48,154 bases of DNA from a virus. The notes below the pieces were generated by a model. It was not told where the DNA came from. It searched no databases and worked only from the letters and a program-made list of their open reading frames with translations. The first letter of the stretch is position 1; every line of letters begins with the position of its first letter. A program made the position numbers and the translations under genes. Below, one piece after another: positions 18,760 to 26,941 of the stretch. Where the stretch lies: IMG/VR virus record IMGVR_UViG_3300027852_000052, positions 1-48,154 of that record. One strand, given 5' to 3'.

Positions 18760-18927
18760 TTAGGATTTAGCATGTAAAACCTTTTCCTTTGGTTTACGCA
18801 ACCACTTGTTAACTGACGGCTGTGCAATGTCAAGATAGTCAGCAATCTCTCGTTGCGTAAGCCCTTGGTCATCTAAGTCATTTATTCTTTTCTTCTGATA
18901 GTCTGTAATGGGTTTTCCTTGTGCCAT
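18760..18927 (-). CDS. Small helix-turn-helix DNA-binding protein (55 aa)
   Basis: 55 residues with GGAGGG before ATG at 18927. Residues ~17-43 read DLDDQGLTQREIADYLDIAQ followed by PSVNKWLRK: a classic helix-turn-helix (GLTQREIADYL as first helix, a turn, then SVNKWLRK as recognition helix) of homeodomain-like or transposase/sigma-like type. There is little else in the protein, so it is a minimal DNA-binding regulator. It is the only obvious stand-alone HTH protein in the window and hence a candidate ligand for the dyad boxes or iterons; that link is inference only. Confidence 0.75.
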   Translation of the reverse strand: MAQGKPITDYQKKRINDLDDQGLTQREIADYLDIAQPSVNKWLRKPKEKVLHAKS

Positions 18928-18930
18928 TTT

Positions 18931-19227
18931 CTAACCCTCCTCTGTAATGACTACTTTACACTGTTTCCAAGATTTCTCTTTTGGGTCAAGTTTTGCAACC
19001 TCGCATTTTAAATCCCTTCCCATTCCAATGGCTGTACTCACTTCATAGCATACAGTATTTGGAACGTAGCCTAGTTTGACACCCTTAAACTCAATCCTTA
19101 CAGCATTAATGTTGTGCTCATTTTCCTGTTCTGGCACTAAGTCAAGCTCATCTCTAACTTTCATATCATCTATGCATGTGGCCATGTCCCCATATTGTAC
19201 ACCAGCGATGTTAAAACTTATCTTCAT
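18931..19227 (-). CDS. HIRAN domain protein
   Basis: 98 residues consisting of almost one HIRAN domain: FNIAGVQYGD at the start, LVPEQENEHNINAVRIEF in the middle and KLGYVPNTV after it follow the family pattern (hydrophobic-G-x-x-Y, NxxAV, LGYVP). HIRAN domains bind DNA ends or damaged and stalled-fork DNA, usually fused to helicases or nucleases; here it stands alone. AAAGGAGG precedes ATG at 19227, and a dyad box lies just upstream. Probably an accessory factor for replication or recombination, or one that protects ends. Confidence 0.75.
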   Translation of the reverse strand: MKISFNIAGVQYGDMATCIDDMKVRDELDLVPEQENEHNINAVRIEFKGVKLGYVPNTVCYEVSTAIGMGRDLKCEVAKLDPKEKSWKQCKVVITEEG

Positions 19228-19245
19228 TTTTTGTCCTCCTTTTTA

Positions 19246-19268
19246 ATAATGTCGATTTTCGACTTTTC
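19246..19268. promoter_or_regulatory. Dyad box 4 (TCG-W5-CGA)
   Basis: Core TCGATTTTCGA at 19252-19262, in the gap upstream of the leftward HIRAN gene and overlapping no gene. The flanks are weaker (TAATAATG before, CTTTTC after). Confidence 0.7.
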
Positions 19269-19287
19269 TCTTTCGTTGGATGCTGCT

Positions 19288-19452
19288 TCATTCATCCGCC
19301 CCTTTTGTGTTATAGTAAGAAGCCGGTGGTTGTGGTCGTTTATAGATACACTCACCTTCATAACCACATACATAATACACTGTTGGTGATGTCTTTAGAT
19401 AAGGACAAGGCGGTCCTTGACAACATATTGTAAATTTAGTTTCTTCACTCAT
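19288..19452 (-). CDS. Small Cys/Tyr/Pro-rich protein (54 aa)
   Basis: 54 residues, start at 19452 with AAAGGAGGAG 6 bases upstream. Cysteines occur as CC, CP, CG and CI within residues 10-36 (FTICCQGPPCPYLK, then YYVCGYEGECIY). This suggests a small metal-binding knuckle. There is no close match I can name. It lies between the HIRAN gene and a small helical protein gene in the leftward unit. Confidence 0.65.
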   Translation of the reverse strand: MSEETKFTICCQGPPCPYLKTSPTVYYVCGYEGECIYKRPQPPASYYNTKGADE

Positions 19453-19465
19453 TACAACTCCTCCT

Positions 19466-19801
19466 TTATTTAAATACTCTACCTTTTCCTTGCATGTTTG
19501 CTTCCTGGGATTGAAGTCCTAACATACGTAAGATGTCAGGTGATTCTTGGATAGCTTGAACAACGTCCTTATCATTTCCCTTGATACATGGATGATAATC
19601 TCTTAGGAAGAAATCTAAGTATGTAAGTGCGTATCCTCCTGTCTTGTGTAATTCTAGAATTATTTCTGGGGAGTATTCAATTCTATGAATTCTATACACC
19701 AGATCATCATCGTCTTTGCGATATAGACTATCTATCTTTGGAACGAGATTACTTTTTTGGCACAGTTGTTCTATGTCCGTTAACAACGTTGAGTGATTCA
19801 T
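19466..19801 (-). CDS. Unknown early protein (111 aa)
   Basis: 111 residues from ATG 19801, which has AGAGG 8 bases upstream; an upstream in-frame extension would run through the coding region of the small gene at 19818-19916 and is rejected. Mixed helix (TLLTDIEQLCQKSNLV) with a basic C-terminus (GKGRVFK). No motif recognised. Confidence 0.55.
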   Translation of the reverse strand: MNHSTLLTDIEQLCQKSNLVPKIDSLYRKDDDDLVYRIHRIEYSPEIILELHKTGGYALTYLDFFLRDYHPCIKGNDKDVVQAIQESPDILRMLGLQSQEANMQGKGRVFK

Positions 19802-19817
19802 CACATAAACCTCTATT

Positions 19818-19916
19818 TTATTCCATGATTCCAATTCGATCAAAAAACTTATCAGCAAACTCTCCAACTGGTTTGATTCCTCCTATGAGCTTCATAACTA
19901 CGTCATAAATTTCCAT
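19818..19916 (-). CDS. Very small conserved-looking early protein (32 aa)
   Basis: 32 residues with GGAGGAG 6 bases before ATG at 19916, just after the end of the deoxyribosyltransferase-like gene. The start MEIYDVVMKLIGGIKPVGE resembles short proteins found beside nucleotide-metabolism genes in many phages (recalled pattern xIYDVVxKLIGxIxPVGE). Function unknown. Its strong ribosome site argues that it is real despite the length. Confidence 0.6.
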   Translation of the reverse strand: MEIYDVVMKLIGGIKPVGEFADKFFDRIGIME

Positions 19917-20393
19917 TTAGGCTCCTCCTTCCTCATGTATTATCACCTTGTCTAAAGAGACTGCTAAGTCATACTCATCTACAGAGCCAGAGGATTGCCT
20001 CCATTTAGGTATAGTTACAAGAATGTCACATCTTCTTACTAACTCTTTACACCCGCTGAGAAAGGCTTCATCTGGTATGTTCGTTATTATGTCAAAAAAG
20101 CGTGTGTTTAAATGGGGGCATATAACAGTATAACCCAAGCCCCAGTATTTTTGTGCGTATGTCTCAGCTCTTTCTATATTTGCAGCTATATCAGCTATAG
20201 TCTTTCCTCTATATGGTCCACAAATAAATACAACTTGTTCACGCAAATCTCTGTTATCGATCTTACTATCAAAAGCCTTCAGCTGCGCAATAAACTCTTT
20301 TGCTAGATTAATTGCTGCTTCGTAATTTTCATTTTTAATACCCAAAATTATAAGTTCCATAACCTGCTTAGCTGTAAAAGATACTGTTGCCAT
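19917..20393 (-). CDS. Nucleoside 2-deoxyribosyltransferase-like (DUF4406) protein
   Basis: 158 residues. After a helical N-terminus (~1-50), the part from VFICGPYRGK (~55) through NIERAETYAQKYWGLGY and VICPHLNTRFFD to VRRCDILVTIP and SGSVDEYDLA follows the DUF4406/nucleoside deoxyribosyltransferase-like fold. The glycine loop GPYRG and the SVDEYDLA acidic segment sit where the sugar-binding and catalytic residues usually lie. Probable role: exchange or removal of bases on deoxynucleosides, or nucleotide sensing. It belongs to a run of nucleotide genes (19.9-23.1 kb). Confidence 0.7.
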   Translation of the reverse strand: MATVSFTAKQVMELIILGIKNENYEAAINLAKEFIAQLKAFDSKIDNRDLREQVVFICGPYRGKTIADIAANIERAETYAQKYWGLGYTVICPHLNTRFFDIITNIPDEAFLSGCKELVRRCDILVTIPKWRQSSGSVDEYDLAVSLDKVIIHEEGGA

Positions 20394-20411
20394 TATTTCT
20401 CCCCTTTTTTC

Positions 20412-20612
20412 TTACTTGTGTAAAAACGCATCATTCATAGCTTCTTTTATAATTGTAAGCTCGCTGAAAAACCATCGTGTTTTATCCAACGGACACTTAT
20501 TACTTCTAATGTAAGTTTTCCACCATTCTGTAAAGGTGTCGGCCTCTTCGGTCGTATCCTCACCTACATAAGTCATAATGTCCTCCAACTCTTTGGTAGA
20601 TACAACTTTCAT
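20412..20612 (-). CDS. Unknown early protein (66 aa)
   Basis: 66 residues, acidic N-terminus and aromatic centre (TFTEWWKTYIRSNKCPLDKT). The stop lies 19 bases before the next gene. AAAGGAGAAG precedes the ATG at 20612. No motif recognised. Confidence 0.55.
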   Translation of the reverse strand: MKVVSTKELEDIMTYVGEDTTEEADTFTEWWKTYIRSNKCPLDKTRWFFSELTIIKEAMNDAFLHK

Positions 20613-20635
20613 AACTTCTCCTTTCTATTTATTGT

Positions 20636-21859
20636 TTATTCTGGTTCTTCTACAGACTGATGTTTATACCATATCCCCCCTTTCTGCCCTTTTGGGCCTA
20701 TAAAACTACGTTTTACTGTACCCTTCTTTTTTAACGTATTAATAACATTATCTAACTTGTTTGAATCAACATCTCTCCATGTTAATGACATAAGCGCTTC
20801 CTCTGTTATCCAACCTCTCGATTCCACGATTGTCTCAACAAGATCTACATCTGCAGCTACCATACTACGTCCTACAGCTTTAAATACATTACCCATCTCC
20901 TTTTCAATTTCCTCTATGTCTGCAAATGCTCTTTCTGCGTGTCTCCACTCCAACGTCAGTTCAGATGTTTCAGCGGCAGCATGTATCATTGTTAATTTCT
21001 GCAGATACAGAGGCTTTCTTTCATACCACCCACTGAATGATGGATCAAGGCATAGCCTATCAGGACTTTGCTCTTCGTAATTTTGATACCAATGATCCCA
21101 TTTTTTGAATGCCTCATCTGAGTATCTATATGTTCCAGCAATACGACTAATCTTATATAGATCATTCACTAAACTGGCTTTTAGCTTAGCCTCTGCTGGT
21201 GTTTCAACAGGTGCAGTAACCTTCTTCTCTTTGTTTGTTGCCCATACAAATATAATTCTTGTTGTAAGACCACCCCCTATTGCTGTTGATGGAAGTGAAC
21301 TGGCGATGCTTTCAGGTGTTGTTGCTGCTTGAAGATTAAGAAACACTGAAGGAACAACATTGTTTCCTGAGTGCTTTGTTCTGTATTTCCAAGGAAGCTC
21401 TTCCGCATCAAATAAGTCAGTAAGACATACAATCATCTTAGTATTTTCACCTTTTTGTCCTAAAAAACTCTCAAACTCTCTGCTGACAACAGTTATAGAA
21501 CTATGCTCTAATGTGCTACCGTCTGGAAGTGGCTCCTCAGTAGCAGCTTTTTCAATGTCCTCAACAAGAGCTTGGTATGTTGTAACATCAGCAGCCATCA
21601 CTATGTCTGGTATCTCTGATAGAAAACGTCTCCCCCAGGATATAGCCTGAGACTTTCTTGGCCCTCCTGGTGGACCGACAAATACTACATACATATTTGC
21701 ATATATACGTAACCTACCAAGACTTAAGTGAACCTTCTTTCTGAGACACGATGCTATAAGAGATAAACACACCCATTTATGTAATATCTTGGCTGATTCT
21801 GTGTTTTCTTGGTACTTTAGATATCCGTCAATCCAGTTTTCTATCTCTCTGTCTCCCAT
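20636..21859 (-). CDS. Replicative ATPase/helicase-like protein (DUF3987-like)
   Basis: 407 residues. A Walker A variant GPPGGPRKS spans residues 62-70; STLEHSSITVVSREFESFLGQ (~115-135) and the LNLQAATTPESI stretch (~175-186) follow the DUF3987-type ATPase found with phage primases. Residues ~340-400 look like a winged helix (ITEEALMSL... LDNVINTLKKKGTVKR). It probably loads or acts at forks with the polymerase encoded 1.3 kb downstream in sequence. The Pro before RKS is unusual for a P-loop. The start ATG overlaps the preceding stop (TAATG). Confidence 0.6.
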   Translation of the reverse strand: MGDREIENWIDGYLKYQENTESAKILHKWVCLSLIASCLRKKVHLSLGRLRIYANMYVVFVGPPGGPRKSQAISWGRRFLSEIPDIVMAADVTTYQALVEDIEKAATEEPLPDGSTLEHSSITVVSREFESFLGQKGENTKMIVCLTDLFDAEELPWKYRTKHSGNNVVPSVFLNLQAATTPESIASSLPSTAIGGGLTTRIIFVWATNKEKKVTAPVETPAEAKLKASLVNDLYKISRIAGTYRYSDEAFKKWDHWYQNYEEQSPDRLCLDPSFSGWYERKPLYLQKLTMIHAAAETSELTLEWRHAERAFADIEEIEKEMGNVFKAVGRSMVAADVDLVETIVESRGWITEEALMSLTWRDVDSNKLDNVINTLKKKGTVKRSFIGPKGQKGGIWYKHQSVEEPE

Positions 21860-22161
21860 TAATCATCACTCGAAACCGGATCAAGAGAACCACGTAAACC
21901 GTAACCAGCAATATCTAACCAGGGGTTTTCTCCAAATGCGTCATTATCTTCAGCAACTCTATTCATCTTATCTATAGTACGAATCATTAATGAAGCATTA
22001 CGATAAGCAGACAGAGGAATCCCATGTGGATAAAAAAGTTTCATTATATCTGCTGACACATCAACAGAGTTTCCATAAGCCTCATTTTTCTTTGCTACTA
22101 GCTCCCCTAGCATTGTTGCTGCGTCTCTAATCTTCTTGCTGATCTCTAAAAGATTTGTCAT
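21859..22161 (-). CDS. MazG/Nmad1-like nucleotide pyrophosphatase-family protein
   Basis: 100 residues. The spaced motif KKNEAYGNS (~24-32), RNASLMIRTIDKMNRVAE (~54-71) and PWLDIAGYGLRG (~81-92) matches the DUF1599 / nucleotide-modification-associated type of all-alpha NTP-pyrophosphatase-like proteins. In related phages such proteins adjust dNTP pools or accompany base modification. It lies between ThyX and the helicase-like gene. Substrate unknown. Confidence 0.65.
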   Translation of the reverse strand: MTNLLEISKKIRDAATMLGELVAKKNEAYGNSVDVSADIMKLFYPHGIPLSAYRNASLMIRTIDKMNRVAEDNDAFGENPWLDIAGYGLRGSLDPVSSDD

Positions 22162-22178
22162 TATGATTCTCCTCCTTC

Positions 22179-22850
22179 TTAGTCTTTATAACAATCGTCA
22201 AAAATTATTGGTATTATAGATTGTATCTTTTTCCACAATGGTATCATGACTTCACGCATTTGAGGGTGTGCAGCTTTTGCACATCGTAGGTTAAAGATAT
22301 GTTTCCACTCTCGGAAGTTAGCTGTGACGACTATTTCAGTCTTGAGGGAGTTGGGTAGGACAGAACGGGCCTGTTGTGGGGACCAGCCATAATTTAATAG
22401 CTCAATATAAGAATTTTCAGCCTCTAACATTTGAATTAACCAAACATATGCTGGACCTCTTTGGTTAAATGGAGTAAACATATCATTATCATATTCTCCT
22501 GGTTCAATGTCAACCCAAGAAGGAATAATAAAAGTAACTCCCCCTTTGTAATTACAATACCTTGTACTTTCCTGACTAAATGCACAAAGACGATGACGTA
22601 CAAGTTCATGGCTTACGCCACGATCAACTATGAATTTTATAGTCATAGCCGAGTGCTCAATTACTGATTCATGTCCCATGTTGGTCAATCTCTGGACAAA
22701 CTTCTTAGATGAATCTATGCTTATTCTATCCTCAGATTTATAACATACCCTTCCCGCCTTTTCAATCAGGTTTAATGACTTACTCCCAAGATCACCAATA
22801 TCTACTCCCATTATTTCCATAATCTCGGTGCTAGGTTTTACTAATATCAT
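22179..22850 (-). CDS. thyX: Flavin-dependent thymidylate synthase
   Basis: 223 residues. The ThyX signature RHRxxxxSxESxRY is present as RHRLCAFSQESTRY at 85-98, with HESVIEHSAMTIKF (60-73) before it and SLKTEIVVTANFREW (~165-182) and HPQMREVM (~203) after it. ThyX makes dTMP from dUMP with FAD, methylene-tetrahydrofolate and NADPH. The length and order fit the family. The start overlaps the glutaredoxin-like gene by 4 bases (ATGA), so the two are co-translated. Provides thymidylate for phage DNA. Confidence 0.92.
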   Translation of the reverse strand: MILVKPSTEIMEIMGVDIGDLGSKSLNLIEKAGRVCYKSEDRISIDSSKKFVQRLTNMGHESVIEHSAMTIKFIVDRGVSHELVRHRLCAFSQESTRYCNYKGGVTFIIPSWVDIEPGEYDNDMFTPFNQRGPAYVWLIQMLEAENSYIELLNYGWSPQQARSVLPNSLKTEIVVTANFREWKHIFNLRCAKAAHPQMREVMIPLWKKIQSIIPIIFDDCYKD

Positions 22851-23122
22851 ATTAACGCCTCCTGACTATAATTATACTCAAATAAAAACTCAACAAGATC
22901 ATCGCCATCCAATCTAAGTGCAGCCTTATCATCATCTTCATCTAGACCTTGATATAAACACGGAGACTTTACATTTCCATCCTTAGTGATATTATAAAAC
23001 ATCGCTAATGCAAGACCTCCAGGCTCGTCCAACGACTCAACACGAATATTATCACACAATCCCCTAAGTTTTAAATCCTCACACTCAGGACACCCACTCT
23101 TTGTAAACAAAATAGTTATCAA
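22847..23122 (-). CDS. Glutaredoxin/thioredoxin-like protein
   Basis: 91 residues starting ITILFTKSGCPECEDLK, i.e. a beta strand followed by a CPEC redox motif at residues 11-14, the layout of glutaredoxins. The C-terminus is divergent and acidic. The 4-base overlap with thyX suggests it supplies reducing power in nucleotide synthesis. No ribonucleotide reductase is visible in the window, so its partner is unclear. Confidence 0.7.
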   Translation of the reverse strand: MITILFTKSGCPECEDLKLRGLCDNIRVESLDEPGGLALAMFYNITKDGNVKSPCLYQGLDEDDDKAALRLDGDDLVEFLFEYNYSQEALI

Positions 23123-23134
23123 TGTTGTTCCTCC

Positions 23135-25480
23135 TTATGTCTTTATTGGTAAACCATCTTTCCATGCCCAATCAACAGTTTTCATTTCTAACCAGTTCTT
23201 GCCCACTTTAAAGTCCACATCAACACAAAACTCTTCTCTGTTAATAGTCAAAGGTTGTATCATTGATTTTCTAATCTTAATAATACAATCCTCAACCTTG
23301 TCATCATCTGCGTAGACATACATTGCATCATGTAACTGCAACGCTACTGTATAGTCACTTCCATACCGCTCATAAAATCTCACAATAGAACTATTTAAGA
23401 GATCTCCAATGGTACTCTGTGGTTTATATGCATATGCCGATCTAAACAGAGCATCTCCCCATGCATCATTAAATCTACGCTTTCTTCCTAAACATGTTGT
23501 AAGAACCTTTGATCTTCTCAACTCCTCTTGTATCTTAGTTTGATAGAGGACTATTGCTAGATTTCTGTTTCTATATAAAAGACGAAGTTTCTTAGCCTCT
23601 GGAAGAGAGCACCCCACCTCGTTTGCAATTACACCTGGGCCAGCATCATAATTACACGCATGCCTAAGAGTCTTTCCTATACGACGCTGTTCAGATGTAA
23701 CTTGTTCATATGGAATTTGAAACAGTATGGAAGCAGTTATCCTATGAAGATCGTATTTTTTCTTTCTTTCTGTAGGTGACAACCCAAAGGATTTCTTATA
23801 CATCTCTATTAAACGCTTGTCTAATGATTCATAGGCAACAATTACGGCCTCTGCTTGGACATAATCTGCACCAACAAGAGTCTTACCTGGTAACGGTTCA
23901 AATAATATTCTTAGATCCTCTGGGATTGTCTGAAAGTTTTTTGGTCCAAATGGATCTATTATGCTTTTTGATGAACTCCATCGACCAGTATCAGTCCCAG
24001 TAATATTATATGATGTGAATACCTTTCCCTCTGGTGAAACTTCATAGTCTAAGAAGGAAGATTTCTTCTTGCTATACTTTCTGTGTTCTAACATTAGTTC
24101 AGGAACGATTGAATTCGGATGATCACAATTAGCTAGCTTCTTTAATGCTATCTTATCTGTAGTTAATTTTCTTTCCTCCTTTACTGACTTTCTACGTTTA
24201 AACTGTGGAGGTAATTCCATCTGAATGTACAATAAATCTTTCACCTGTTTTGGACTATTATAATTTATCTCCTTTCCTGACAATAGTTTTAGACTCTTAC
24301 TAGCTTCAGCAATCTTTTCGTTGCACATAGTCAGAATCTCTTTTTGCTTGTCAGTATTAAATATTACCCCATTCAAATTCAGCATTATAACAGGCTCTAA
24401 TTGAGACATTTCTAGTTCATATGTATCCCTAACACCGAATTCTGTAATAATTCTTTCTAAAACTGGTACAAGTGCTCTAGTATTTGCAGCATCAGCAGCA
24501 TTATAAATGCCCATATCATCCTTTGCTGTATGCTTCCAAGATGGTACATCTAAACATATAGATGAGACAAAACCCAGACTCTTCGGAAGCTCTGTCCAAC
24601 AACAATGTGCCGCAAGCATAGTATCCATGTAAATATGTCTTGTTGGAATAGAATACCTTTTCCACATTACAGCTACATCATAAGCTGCATTATGATACAC
24701 CATTGGACAGTATCTGAGCACCTTAGCAAGACCTTGTAATATTTTGACCTCATCGCTTTCAGTGTATCTTGGATAACTGCCCCGTAGTATTTCGATAGAC
24801 ATGGCAAAATTGGCATCATTAGATAGACCAAACCATGTTGGATATGCCTGAATTGTCTCTAAATCAAGTGCACATATTTCTCTTCTTAAAGAGACCTCAT
24901 CACAAAAATTTACCCATTCATCTACTGTTGGATTTGTTATTAATGTTCTGTTGTCTTCTGGTATTTCAGGAAATGCTGAGTGTCTCAGCGCTTTTCTGAG
25001 GTCTAACACTGTAACATAAAACAGATTTCTTGTGTAATTCACAGCTTGTGGGTGATATGTAGATAAAACCTTTTGTCCTGAGACAAGAGTACTCTCTGTT
25101 ATAGCACCTCTGTAAGCCTTAATACCAGAATTTTCAGTCAAGGCCCAGTTTGCTATTGCACCTAAGGCTACCACAATGTTAGGTTCATGCAGTATTATCT
25201 CGGTCTGTAGCAAGTCTATCCACTCTTGCATTTCAGGTGTTGGAATCGTATGTTTCTTGTCTACGAAATACAAGTCTATATTATTATCTTTGGGCTGTAG
25301 TCTAGCTACATTAGCTATAAGACATTTACCTCTTGCGATGCCAGCCTGTGAAAGTAATCTATCTAGAGTTCTTCCAGCCTTGCCCACAAAGGGTTCTCCA
25401 CGAGCACTTTCCTCCTCTCCAGGAGCTTCGCCTACCAGCATTATCTTGGCATTTGCTGGCCCTATTGTTTTAACAAACAT
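23135..25480 (-). CDS. DNA polymerase A with N-terminal UDG-like and exonuclease domains
   Basis: 781 residues. Residues 1-165 are a family-4-like uracil-DNA glycosylase fold: GEAPG at 17-21, ARGEPFVGKAG (26-36), HP at 143-144; the usual iron-sulphur cysteine pair is absent. Residues ~200-345 are a 3'-5' exonuclease with DLE (206-208), HNAAYD (263-268) and YNAAD (326-330). Residues ~360-781 are a family A polymerase: TGRWSS (498-503), motif A ADYVQAE (538-544), motif B RRIGKTLRHACNY (599-611), motif C LHDAMYV (716-722). Motif C has HDA where HDE is usual. It is the phage replicase. The glycosylase part could act on uracil-containing DNA or be structural, as in phage SPO1. Confidence 0.9.
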   Translation of the reverse strand: MFVKTIGPANAKIMLVGEAPGEEESARGEPFVGKAGRTLDRLLSQAGIARGKCLIANVARLQPKDNNIDLYFVDKKHTIPTPEMQEWIDLLQTEIILHEPNIVVALGAIANWALTENSGIKAYRGAITESTLVSGQKVLSTYHPQAVNYTRNLFYVTVLDLRKALRHSAFPEIPEDNRTLITNPTVDEWVNFCDEVSLRREICALDLETIQAYPTWFGLSNDANFAMSIEILRGSYPRYTESDEVKILQGLAKVLRYCPMVYHNAAYDVAVMWKRYSIPTRHIYMDTMLAAHCCWTELPKSLGFVSSICLDVPSWKHTAKDDMGIYNAADAANTRALVPVLERIITEFGVRDTYELEMSQLEPVIMLNLNGVIFNTDKQKEILTMCNEKIAEASKSLKLLSGKEINYNSPKQVKDLLYIQMELPPQFKRRKSVKEERKLTTDKIALKKLANCDHPNSIVPELMLEHRKYSKKKSSFLDYEVSPEGKVFTSYNITGTDTGRWSSSKSIIDPFGPKNFQTIPEDLRILFEPLPGKTLVGADYVQAEAVIVAYESLDKRLIEMYKKSFGLSPTERKKKYDLHRITASILFQIPYEQVTSEQRRIGKTLRHACNYDAGPGVIANEVGCSLPEAKKLRLLYRNRNLAIVLYQTKIQEELRRSKVLTTCLGRKRRFNDAWGDALFRSAYAYKPQSTIGDLLNSSIVRFYERYGSDYTVALQLHDAMYVYADDDKVEDCIIKIRKSMIQPLTINREEFCVDVDFKVGKNWLEMKTVDWAWKDGLPIKT

Positions 25481-25637
25481 TGTTATCCTTCTCTTTCTTT
25501 GTCCGTGTTAAGAGTATTGATATGTCTGTTGCTTCTACAGAGAACCCGAGTATTGTCAGATCATATATGTGCCTCCATTGGTTAAGAACTGTTTGTACTT
25601 GAGTATCTGTCCCATGTAGTATCTTATATTCTATCAT
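25470..25637 (-). CDS. Small conserved-looking phage protein (55 aa)
   Basis: 55 residues from ATG 25637 with AGGAGAAA upstream. The pattern EYKILHGTDTQVQTVLNQWR followed by a strand and ISILLTR resembles short alpha/beta phage proteins often beside replication genes. It overlaps the end of the methyltransferase gene by 4 bases and the start of the polymerase gene by 11 bases, so coupled translation is likely. Function unknown. Confidence 0.6.
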   Translation of the reverse strand: MIEYKILHGTDTQVQTVLNQWRHIYDLTILGFSVEATDISILLTRTKKEKDNNVC

Positions 25638-26941
25638 TGTAATTTCTCCTTTCTCTTATGTCTTGCCACTCTCTGAACTGCTGCAGAATAGGCATCTTCG
25701 TCTATATCACATCCAGTAAAGAACATTTTCAGTTCTAGTGCCGCAACAGCTGTTGGTGCAGAACCCATGAATGGGTCGAAGATTTTTGCTCCTGGCAAGC
25801 ATGTTCTCATAATAAGTTCACGCATTAATAGAACAGGTTTTTCATATTCGTGTATTCTTGCACTACCTGTTACAGGAGGAAAATTCTCTATCACATCTGG
25901 TCTGCCCTCTAACACAAGACGAGAATCAGGTTTTCTTGCAAACATGATCATGTCAAAACAGCTTGCTGGCCACATAGTTGGCTGGTTTGTTTGTCCTGAT
26001 GCACGTTTATACCATATAATAGGTTTAACATGAACCTTCCATCCAGCGTCTTCAAATGCTAGTGTCAGGAGATGGAAAAACCGTGGCGCCACAAATACGT
26101 AAACATGCCCATTGTCTTTTGTAAATCTGTAGGACTCTCCAGCTAACCTAGCTGACTGAAGAGCAAGTGTTGGTAGGTCTATATCCTTTGACTTGAACCC
26201 GGCAGATGTGAATTTTCCTGTTACACCATTAAGACTTCTACGTATCTCGTCTGCATCAATGCCATACAGAGGATCTGTTACAACAAGATCGAACTCTTTG
26301 TCTGGAATAGACTGCATATACTCCATTGAATCCTGTAAAAGCAGAGTTGGAATATTATCCTGTCTTTTTAATTCTTGTTGGTATTCTTCAAGCCTTTCTG
26401 TTCTTGTCTGAACCTTTGTGATTCCCTTTAAGGCTTTTACAATCTCAGACTTTGTCTTGCAGTCTTTAAGCTCTGGGTGATCTTTCACACCCTCTGCAAT
26501 AGCCAGGTTTTCTACAACATATGTATGACTTTTGTTCAGTTCGCCTGCTGTGTCCTGAATCTTCCAGCCACCCTCACGACCAGATGTGGATTTACCTATC
26601 TTATCTTGCTTCATTTGATGGAGTTCACCTACAGCAAGAGCCTCCTCAGCTGCAGTTAGTGCTTTTCTCTTAAGGTTGACCTCTAGTTCTAGCTCTCGCA
26701 TAGTCATATTATCGACTACATCCTTATATATTGCCATAACCTTCAGTCCACCTAGAGCACAGGCAGCTAAACGTCTTCCTCCATCTATAAGTTCTCCCTC
26801 CCTATTTAATACGATAGGCTGTAGTTGACCATACTCTTTTATAGAATCTAACAAACCCTTTACGTCGCCCATATCTGTACGGAATCTCGGAAGCTCTTCT
26901 TTCACTATAATCTCTGTTGGCTCAATCTCAAAAAGGTTCAT
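25634..26941 (-). CDS. ParB-like domain fused to amino-DNA methyltransferase
   Basis: 435 residues. Residues ~5-100 are a ParB N-terminal (sulfiredoxin-like) domain with LDSIKEYGQLQPIVL and DGGRRLAA (53-60; GERR in most family members). Residues ~125-150 look like a helix-turn-helix. Residues ~198-430 are an N6-adenine or N4-cytosine methyltransferase of permuted order: TDPLYG at 222-227 (DPPY family, Leu in place of the second Pro) and IFDPFMGSAPTAVAA at 387-401 for AdoMet binding; HEYEKPVLLMRELI (364-377) is typical. No cognate nuclease is seen, so it is an orphan, probably protecting phage DNA or marking it. Confidence 0.85.
   Translation of the reverse strand: MNLFEIEPTEIIVKEELPRFRTDMGDVKGLLDSIKEYGQLQPIVLNREGELIDGGRRLAACALGGLKVMAIYKDVVDNMTMRELELEVNLKRKALTAAEEALAVGELHQMKQDKIGKSTSGREGGWKIQDTAGELNKSHTYVVENLAIAEGVKDHPELKDCKTKSEIVKALKGITKVQTRTERLEEYQQELKRQDNIPTLLLQDSMEYMQSIPDKEFDLVVTDPLYGIDADEIRRSLNGVTGKFTSAGFKSKDIDLPTLALQSARLAGESYRFTKDNGHVYVFVAPRFFHLLTLAFEDAGWKVHVKPIIWYKRASGQTNQPTMWPASCFDMIMFARKPDSRLVLEGRPDVIENFPPVTGSARIHEYEKPVLLMRELIMRTCLPGAKIFDPFMGSAPTAVAALELKMFFTGCDIDEDAYSAAVQRVARHKRKEKLQ

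Noticed and set aside
19917-25480. 2-aminoadenine (Z) genome pathway
   Set aside because: No PurZ-like adenylosuccinate synthetase or DatZ is present; the polymerase and Nmad1-like protein alone are not enough.
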